A stretch of DNA of 12,345 nucleotides. Origin: Lachnospiraceae bacterium (GTDB taxonomy: Bacteria; Bacillota; Clostridia; Lachnospirales; Lachnospiraceae). The notes under the pieces are model-generated. The model was not told the origin of the DNA, did not search any database, and was given only the letters and a program-made list of their open reading frames with translations. Below, in pieces: positions 7,025-12,345 of the stretch. Numbering within the stretch: the stretch's first letter is position 1; every line of letters begins with the position of its first letter. The stretch is from assembly GCA_900764225.1 (NCBI GenBank), contig CAAFNG010000190.1, forward strand, positions 1-12,345, given 5' to 3'. A program made the position numbers and the translations under genes.

Positions 7025-7963
7025 GTGACAAAGAAACAAGTAGGAAAAAGATTTCTCCAGATCATCATCGTATTATTTGGAATCAGCTTTTTCACATTTG
7101 GACTGACCTACCTGTCACCTGGTGATCCTGCGGAGATCATGCTGACAGAGTGTGGTAATCTTCCGACACCGGAGCTTCTGGAGCAAACGAGACATGAGCT
7201 TGGTCTTGACCAGCCGTTTCTTGTACAGTATGGTTCCTGGCTGAAAGGTGTTGTTACAGGAGATATGGGACAGTCCTATTCTTTCAAAATGCCGGTAACA
7301 GATAAGCTGGTATCCTGTTTCTGGCCAACACTTAAGATGTCGCTTCTGGCACTTCTTATGATGATCATCATTTCCATACCACTGGGAATTCTGGCAGCTG
7401 TATATCAGAATAAATTCCCGGACTATTTTGTAAGAGGTATCACTTTCGTCGGAGTATCCGTACCAAGCTTCTGGCTGGGACTTATTCTTCTCAGTATTTT
7501 TGGTGTGCAGCTTCGATGGATCAATGTAGCAGGAGGAAGTACCGATTTTAAATCCATGATCCTTCCGGCACTGACTCTTGCACTTGCCATGTCTGCGAAA
7601 TATACCCGTCAGGTAAGAAGTGCTGTGCTTGAGGAACTTCATCAGGATTATGTAACTGGTGCCAGAATGCGTGGAATCAAAGAAAGTGTGATTCTCTGGA
7701 AGCATGTTCTTCCGAATGTAATGCTTCCGCTGGTAACGCTTCTGGGACTTTCCCTTGGAAGTCTTCTTGGAGGTACTGCAGTTGTAGAGATTATTTACAA
7801 CTGGCCTGGAATGGGAAATATGGCTGTAAAGGCAATTTCCTGTCGTGACTATCCTCTTGTACAGGGCTATGTACTCTGGATCGCAATCCTGTACATGTGC
7901 ATCAACCTGCTTGTGGATCTGTCCTACACTTATCTCGATCCAAGACTTAAGGAGGATAGATAA
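7025..7963 (+). CDS. ABC transporter permease, NikB/DppB type
   Basis: This is one of two transmembrane subunits of an Opp/Dpp/Nik-class importer. The 312-residue protein shows about six membrane segments (roughly 10-30, 103-126, 136-160, 178-190, 232-255, 282-303). The cytoplasmic EAA loop lies at about 203-231, where DYVTGARMRGI and ILWKHVLPN match the family and contact the ATPase. The N-terminal LTYLSPGDPAE segment and LGLDQPFLVQYGSWL are typical of the B-type permease. The start is a GTG at 7025 with AAAGGAG six bases upstream; the nearby ATG at 7006 is out of frame. It is the first gene after the B12 riboswitch. Sequence alone does not separate nickel, cobalt or peptide specificity for this subunit. 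Confidence 0.9.
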   Translation: MTKKQVGKRFLQIIIVLFGISFFTFGLTYLSPGDPAEIMLTECGNLPTPELLEQTRHELGLDQPFLVQYGSWLKGVVTGDMGQSYSFKMPVTDKLVSCFWPTLKMSLLALLMMIIISIPLGILAAVYQNKFPDYFVRGITFVGVSVPSFWLGLILLSIFGVQLRWINVAGGSTDFKSMILPALTLALAMSAKYTRQVRSAVLEELHQDYVTGARMRGIKESVILWKHVLPNVMLPLVTLLGLSLGSLLGGTAVVEIIYNWPGMGNMAVKAISCRDYPLVQGYVLWIAILYMCINLLVDLSYTYLDPRLKEDR

Positions 7964-8791
7964 TTGAAAAAGGTATTACGAGTATTTAAAGAAAATAAAC
8001 AGTTCACTCTTTTCTTCATTCTGGGCCTTGTGGTGATCGGCGTTGCTATTTTTGCTCCGCAGCTTGCCCCGTATGATCCGCTGGATGCAGTTATGACCGA
8101 ATCACTGCAGGAACCAAGCTCTGCACATCCTTTTGGAACAGATAAGCTTGGCCGAGATCTTCTGTCCCGTGTTATCTTCGGAACAAGAACTTCTCTTATC
8201 ATGACCTTATGCCTGGTTGCAGTGATCTTTGTGATCGGTACATTTTTAGGAGTCATCGCCGGATATTTCGGCGGCGTTGTTGACGCAGTTATCATGCGTA
8301 TCGCAGATATGATGATCTCCTTCCCAGGTCTTGTACTGGCTATCGCCATTGCCGGTATGCTTGGACCGAACCTTGTGAATGCCGTTATCTCCATCGCGGC
8401 TGTAAGCTGGACAAAGTATGCCCGTCTTGCAAGAAGTATGGTTTTAAAAGTCAAGAAGAGTCTTTATATAGAGGCAGCAGTTGTAAACGGAACGAAAACA
8501 TGGAAAATTCTTCTTGTTCACGTTCTTCCGAACATGGTTACACAGATGGTGGTAACTGCGGCAGCAGATATCGGAACCATGATGCTGGAGCTGGCTTCCC
8601 TTTCATTCCTGGGATTTGGTGCAACAGCACCGACACCGGAGTGGGGACTGATGCTTAACGAAGGAAGAACCTACATGGCAAAAGCGCCATGGCTTATGAT
8701 CTATCCTGGTATCGCAATCGTGATCTGTGTTGTTGTTTTCAACATGCTTGGAGACAGCATCCGTGATGTACTGGATCCGCGTCAGGATTAA
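7964..8791 (+). CDS. ABC transporter permease, NikC/DppC type
   Basis: This 275-residue protein is the second transmembrane subunit and should form a heterodimer with the preceding permease. The C-type signature HPFGTDKLGRDLLSR is at 56-70, the EAA loop at about 169-190 (IEAAVVNGTKTWKILLVHVLPN in part), and SFLGFGATAPTPEWGLML at 214-231. The segment ISFPGLVLAIAIAGMLGPN with SWTKYARLAR reads closer to NikC-like proteins than to OppC, as far as I can judge by eye. The start is TTG at 7964, directly after the TAA of the first permease. AAGGAGG at 7949-7955 has eight bases of spacing, which supports this unusual start. Two rare start codons (GTG, TTG) open the operon, possibly limiting membrane subunit synthesis relative to the binding protein. 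Confidence 0.9.
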   Translation: MKKVLRVFKENKQFTLFFILGLVVIGVAIFAPQLAPYDPLDAVMTESLQEPSSAHPFGTDKLGRDLLSRVIFGTRTSLIMTLCLVAVIFVIGTFLGVIAGYFGGVVDAVIMRIADMMISFPGLVLAIAIAGMLGPNLVNAVISIAAVSWTKYARLARSMVLKVKKSLYIEAAVVNGTKTWKILLVHVLPNMVTQMVVTAAADIGTMMLELASLSFLGFGATAPTPEWGLMLNEGRTYMAKAPWLMIYPGIAIVICVVVFNMLGDSIRDVLDPRQD

Positions 8792-8861
8792 ATAAACCAA
8801 ACCGTAATTTTATGTAACAAACCAACACCCAATAGTTAGTATTTATCTTTAGGAGGATGAA

Positions 8862-10430
8862 ATGAGAAATAACGTAGTAAAAAAAGTGCTGGCTGCTACA
8901 CTTGCATGCATGATGACTTTTTCCATGACAACAATGGCTCAGGCGAAAGGTGACAAAAACAGTGATAAAGAGATCACTATCGGAGTAACAAGCTTCGCAG
9001 ATACACTGGAGCCGACAGAGCAGTATTTCAGCTGGGTAGTTTCCCGTTATGCGATCGGTGAGTGCCTCACAAAATTCGATGAAAACGGTGAGATCGTTCC
9101 ATGTCTTGCAGAAGAGTGGGAGAACAGTGACGATGGAAAAACATGGACATTTAAGATCCGTGAGGGTGTAAAATTCTCCAATGGAGATGACATGACACCA
9201 GAGATGGTTAAGGCTTCCATCGAGCGTACTGCTGAGAAGAGCGATCGTGTTCCGGAGTTCTTTGATCTTGACAGTATCGAAGTTGACGGACAGAACCTTG
9301 TGTTCCATCTTAACAGAGCCAATGCAAACATGGCAGGATGTCTTGCAGACCCGTTGTTCCTGATCGTTGATACAAATGTAGATGACTCCACATTTGCAAT
9401 GGAGGGACCGATCTGTACAGGTCCTTACGCAGTAGAGTCTTTCAGCCCGACAGATTCCTGTGTTGTAGTAAAAAATGAGAATTACTGGGATGGCGAAGTC
9501 CCACTTGACAAAGTTACACTGAAATGTGTTGATGACCAGACAACACGTTCTATGGCTCTTCAGACAGGCGAGATCGATATCGCTTACAACCTGAAAACAG
9601 AGAACCTGGTAGAGTTCGAGGGAAATGATAACTATGAGATCCAGGAGCTTCAGTCTCTTCGTTCCACATATGCATTTATGAACCAGAGTGAGGGACGTGC
9701 TCTCAGCGACAAAGCACTTCGCCAGGCACTTCTTCGCGGTCTTGACAAAGAAACATACTGTAACACTCTTCTTGAGGGTGGCGCAACAGCTGGTAAAGCT
9801 CCGGTTCCGCCAACACTTGATTTTGGTTTTGATGAGCTGAATGATGAGAATGCTTATGATCCGGATGGCGCTAAGAAGATTCTTGAGGAGGCTGGATACA
9901 AAGATGTTGATGGTGACGGATTTGTAGAGACTCCGGACGGAGATCCGCTTGTTCTTGATTTCGTTATTTATACAAGCCGTGCGGAGCTTGGTGTATATGC
10001 ACAGGCAGCACAGGCCAGCCTGAAAGAGATCGGTATCAACGTAAACCTTAACACTGTAAGTTACGAGACACTTCTTGACATGAGAGATTCCGGTCAGTAT
10101 GACCTTCTTATCTGGAACGTACTTGTTGCAAATACAGGTGATCCTGAGAACTACTTAAGAGAGAACTGGTACAGCTCTTCTGCAAACAACACAGCCGGCT
10201 ACAACAATCCGGATGTAGACAAGCTTCTCGATGAGCTTGCACAGACTTTCGATGAGGACAAGAGAAAAGATCTGATCGTTGACATCCAGCAGGATATCAT
10301 GGACGATGCAGCAACTGTATTCTTTGGTTATGAGACAACTTACCTCTTCTCCAACAAGAAGGTAACCGGTGTCAAGATGTATCCGATGGATTACTACTGG
10401 CTGACAAAGGATATCACTCTTGCTGAGTAA
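8862..10430 (+). CDS. Exported substrate-binding protein of the Nik/Dpp/Opp type (SBP_bac_5 family)
   Basis: The 522-residue protein is the extracytoplasmic receptor of the importer. Residues 1-28 form a signal peptide: VVKK, a hydrophobic core, then AQA, a good signal peptidase I site. Cys16 lies inside the hydrophobic core and TLAC is a poor lipobox, so lipidation is doubtful. The family-typical segment RYAIGECLTKFDENGEIVPC starts at residue 62, followed by LAEEW and by DGKTWTFKIREGVKFSNGD at 91-109. The aspartate-rich YKDVDGDGFVE at 346-356 is common in the family. After the signal peptide there are seven Cys (68, 81, 160, 185, 200, 222, 300) and a single His (149). The start has AGGAGG five bases upstream. 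It sits between the permease and ATPase genes, 70 bases after the former. Substrate could be a metal chelate or a peptide; the B12 riboswitch favours something cobalt-related. Confidence 0.9.
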   Translation: MRNNVVKKVLAATLACMMTFSMTTMAQAKGDKNSDKEITIGVTSFADTLEPTEQYFSWVVSRYAIGECLTKFDENGEIVPCLAEEWENSDDGKTWTFKIREGVKFSNGDDMTPEMVKASIERTAEKSDRVPEFFDLDSIEVDGQNLVFHLNRANANMAGCLADPLFLIVDTNVDDSTFAMEGPICTGPYAVESFSPTDSCVVVKNENYWDGEVPLDKVTLKCVDDQTTRSMALQTGEIDIAYNLKTENLVEFEGNDNYEIQELQSLRSTYAFMNQSEGRALSDKALRQALLRGLDKETYCNTLLEGGATAGKAPVPPTLDFGFDELNDENAYDPDGAKKILEEAGYKDVDGDGFVETPDGDPLVLDFVIYTSRAELGVYAQAAQASLKEIGINVNLNTVSYETLLDMRDSGQYDLLIWNVLVANTGDPENYLRENWYSSSANNTAGYNNPDVDKLLDELAQTFDEDKRKDLIVDIQQDIMDDAATVFFGYETTYLFSNKKVTGVKMYPMDYYWLTKDITLAE

Positions 10431-10444
10431 AGGAGCGCTTATTT

Positions 10445-11230
10445 ATGCTTGAAATCAAGGATCTTTCAATCCGGTATGGAAAGCAGACACCTACTGTTGA
10501 GCATTTCAACCTTTCTATGAAAAAAGGTGAGATCATCAGTGTGGTAGGAGAGAGTGGAAGTGGAAAAACAACCGTTATCCGTGCTGTTCTCGGCGCACTT
10601 GCCGGGGGCGGCCGGGTAAGTGCCGGAGATATTCAGTTTAACGGACATTCCCTGCTTTCCAATACAAAGGATGAATGGAGAAATTTAAGAGGTACCCGCA
10701 TTTCCATGATTTTCCAGGACTGCGGTGGAACCCTGAATCCGATCCGTAAAATCGGAAGTCAGTATGTGGAGTATATCTGTACACATACTGATGTATCCAA
10801 AGCAGAGGCATGGAAAAAAGGATGTACCATGCTTCAGAAAATGCGTCTTCCTGACGCAGAAAATATCATGAAAAGTTATCCGCACCAGCTTTCCGGTGGT
10901 ATGCGCCAGCGAGTTGGTATTGCGATGGCTATGACCTTTAATCCGGAACTTCTTCTGGCTGATGAGCCGACCAGTGCTCTGGATGTTACCACACAGGCAC
11001 AGATCGTCCGTCAGATGATGGAGCTTCGCGATGATTTCGGAACCGGTATCATCATTGTTACTCATAATATCGGTGTGGCTGCATACATGGCAGATCAGCT
11101 GGTGGTTATGCAGCATGGTAAGGTTGTAGACCAGGGAACAAGGGATGAGGTCATGAATCATCCGACAAGTGATTACACCAAGAAACTGCTGGCTGCAGTT
11201 CCGGAGATGGGAGGACAGCGCTATGTTTAA
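10445..11230 (+). CDS. ABC transporter ATP-binding protein, NikD/DppD type
   Basis: The 261-residue cytoplasmic ATPase powers import as one half of a heterodimer. Walker A is GESGSGKT at 35-42, the Q-loop is at Q91, the signature LSGGMRQR is at 149-156, Walker B LLLADEP is at 169-175, the D-loop SALD is at 177-180 and the switch His is H207. The segment after the Q-loop reads QDCGGTLNP, where most family members have QDPMTSLNP-like residues. The protein stops soon after the nucleotide-binding domain ([12 protein letters not shown]) and lacks the Cys-rich C-terminal extension found in its partner, as in NikD-sized proteins. It starts 14 bases after the binding-protein stop codon. Confidence 0.92.
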   Translation: MLEIKDLSIRYGKQTPTVEHFNLSMKKGEIISVVGESGSGKTTVIRAVLGALAGGGRVSAGDIQFNGHSLLSNTKDEWRNLRGTRISMIFQDCGGTLNPIRKIGSQYVEYICTHTDVSKAEAWKKGCTMLQKMRLPDAENIMKSYPHQLSGGMRQRVGIAMAMTFNPELLLADEPTSALDVTTQAQIVRQMMELRDDFGTGIIIVTHNIGVAAYMADQLVVMQHGKVVDQGTRDEVMNHPTSDYTKKLLAAVPEMGGQRYV

Positions 11231-12188
11231 AGAATCCGATATCGTACTCAGTGCGAAACATATCGTTAAGCAGTTCCCTGCATCCGGCGGAAGAACCTTA
11301 ACAGCCTGCAATGATGTAAACTTAAATGTTTATAAAGGAAAGACCCTCGGAATCGTAGGAGAAAGTGGATGTGGAAAATCAACATTTGTCCGCATGGTCA
11401 TTTCCCTGGACAAGCCAACCAGCGGTGAGATCCTTTACCATGGAAAAAATCTTGCAGATCTTTCCAAAAAAGAAACCTGGCTGAACCGCCAGAACATGCA
11501 GATGGTATTCCAGGATCCGCAGGCATCCTTTGACCCGAAAAAGAAGATCGTGGATATCCTCACAGAGCCGCTTATCAACTATGGTAAACTGAAAAGAAGT
11601 GAGAAAGAGGTGAAAGCCAGAGAGCTTCTTGAGATGGTTGAGCTTCCGGGCGATTTTGTAGATCGTTTTCCGCATAACATGAGTGGTGGACAGAGACAGC
11701 GTATCAGCATCGCCAGAGCACTTTCTCTGGAGCCGGAGATTCTGGTCTGCGATGAGGCGACATCCGCACTTGATGTTTCCGTGCAGGAATCCGTTATCCG
11801 TCTTCTTGTACGTCTCCAGAAGGAAAAAAATATCAGCATGCTGTTTATCTGCCATGACCTGGCATTGATCCGTTCTTTTGCCCATCAGATCGCAGTTATG
11901 TATCTTGGAAATATCGTAGAGGTAATTCCGGGAGAGGATGTTGCGGAGCATTCCCTGCATCCTTATACACAGGCACTTCTCGGTGCACAGTTTTCCATTC
12001 ATATGGATCAGCACAAAAAGATCGAGAGCATCGAAAGTGAGGCACCAAGTCCTCTGGATGTTCCGCACGGATGTCCGTTCCAGAACCGCTGTGAGCATTG
12101 TATGGAGAAATGTAAAACCACACGTCCTGTACTCAAAGAAGTGGAGCCGGGACATGAAGTGGCCTGCCATTATGTAACAGAGAAATAA
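11223..12188 (+). CDS. ABC transporter ATP-binding protein, DppF/OppF type with C-terminal Cys-rich extension
   Basis: This is the second ATPase of the importer. I place the start at ATG 11223, overlapping the previous gene by eight bases, because GGAGGA at 11210-11215 lies seven bases upstream. A longer in-frame start at 11169 has no ribosome site and would overlap by 62 bases. In the resulting 321 residues, Walker A is GESGCGKST (46-54), the Q-loop is Q97, the signature MSGGQRQR is at 153-160, Walker B ILVCDEA is at 173-179 and the switch His is H211. Walker B continues as EATSALD rather than the usual EPTSALD. The C-terminal oligopeptide-transporter extension (about 273-317) includes HGCPFQNRCEHCMEKC, with cysteines at 284, 290, 293 and 297, plus C315. 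Related extensions carry an iron-sulfur cluster in some Dpp ATPases, which may apply here. Confidence 0.92.
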   Translation: MFKESDIVLSAKHIVKQFPASGGRTLTACNDVNLNVYKGKTLGIVGESGCGKSTFVRMVISLDKPTSGEILYHGKNLADLSKKETWLNRQNMQMVFQDPQASFDPKKKIVDILTEPLINYGKLKRSEKEVKARELLEMVELPGDFVDRFPHNMSGGQRQRISIARALSLEPEILVCDEATSALDVSVQESVIRLLVRLQKEKNISMLFICHDLALIRSFAHQIAVMYLGNIVEVIPGEDVAEHSLHPYTQALLGAQFSIHMDQHKKIESIESEAPSPLDVPHGCPFQNRCEHCMEKCKTTRPVLKEVEPGHEVACHYVTEK

Positions 12189-12204
12189 AGAAAGGCAATA
12201 CAGT

Positions 12205-12345
12205 ATGAAATTGAAAACTTTTAAAGTTCTGGGCTTTTTGCTTTTAGTGCTTGCTGTTTTTGCTGTGGGCGGAAAAAAAGTTTCCGCCGGGGCAGAAGAT
12301 GGGGATATCCAGTATACAATAGGAGTTGTGGTATATAACCAGGAC
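12205..12345 (+). CDS. Exported protein, possibly a sugar-type ABC substrate-binding protein (5' end only)
   Basis: The first 47 residues are present and the frame is open to the window edge. AGAAAGG at 12189-12195 lies nine bases before the ATG. The N-terminus is MKLKTFK, then a hydrophobic run of about 14 residues, then AVGGKKVSAGAEDGD, which looks like a secretion signal. The start of the mature protein, IQYTIGVVVYNQD, resembles the first beta-strand of type 1 periplasmic binding proteins (LacI/sugar-binding fold), but the evidence is short. The position where lipoproteins often have Cys before GGK is Val here. It lies 16 bases after the second ATPase, so it may be co-transcribed with the importer. 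Confidence 0.6.
   Translation, partial: MKLKTFKVLGFLLLVLAVFAVGGKKVSAGAEDGDIQYTIGVVVYNQD

Noticed and set aside
9897..9930. EF-hand-like calcium loop (DVDGDGFVE) in the binding protein
   Set aside because: Similar DxDGDG segments are common in this binding-protein family and the flanking helices of an EF-hand are not evident.
11169..11222. Longer in-frame start for the second ATPase (18 extra residues)
   Set aside because: No ribosome site precedes 11169, while GGAGGA is correctly spaced before 11223, where the N-terminus also fits the family.
1..12345. CRISPR arrays, tRNA or rRNA genes, insertion sequences, phage genes
   Set aside because: Looked for repeats with regular spacers, tRNA-like cloverleaf sequence, transposase motifs and terminal repeats; none seen.

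Overview
The window looks like chromosomal DNA of a Gram-positive anaerobe of the Clostridia, most likely Lachnospiraceae. This rests on protein style, purine-rich GGAGG ribosome sites, a short-form HisG with a separate HisZ, and a HisF-like/HisI/HisE fusion. The family assignment comes from recalled protein families, not from a database search. All genes seen are on the + strand.

Region 1 (2-5283) is the 3' end of an unrecognised gene followed by a histidine operon in the order hisZ, hisG, hisD, hisB, hisIE. A near-consensus sigma-A promoter overlaps the stop codon of the upstream gene. The genes are tightly packed: TGATG start/stop overlaps join hisZ-hisG and hisD-hisB. The operon covers the first three activities of the pathway (HisG/HisZ, HisE, HisI), IGP dehydratase (HisB) and the final oxidation (HisD). 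hisA, a normal hisF, hisH, hisC and the histidinol-phosphatase are not in the window. The HisIE protein carries an extra N-terminal half-protein that aligns with HisF by eye but lacks both catalytic aspartates, which makes it a probable pseudoenzyme domain.

Region 2 (5284-6450) is a stand-alone gene for a zinc-dependent deacylase of the AstE/AspA (M14-like) family. It has its own extended -10 promoter and ends at a very long stem-loop terminator.

Region 3 (6451-7024) is a gene-free control region of about 570 bases. It holds two short palindromes, a sigma-A promoter, a well-conserved cobalamin (B12) riboswitch aptamer and a downstream intrinsic terminator.

Region 4 (7025-12188) is a five-gene ABC importer of the Opp/Dpp/Nik class: two permeases, an exported binding protein and two ATPases. 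Placement behind a B12 riboswitch suggests the cargo is tied to cobalamin supply (cobalt, a cobalt chelate or a corrinoid-related compound) rather than bulk peptides. That is inference. A further exported protein, perhaps a sugar-type binding protein, starts at 12205 and runs off the end.

The most notable items are the degenerate HisF-like domain fused to HisIE, and the B12-riboswitch-controlled Nik/Opp-type importer, whose binding protein has no convincing lipoprotein signal.
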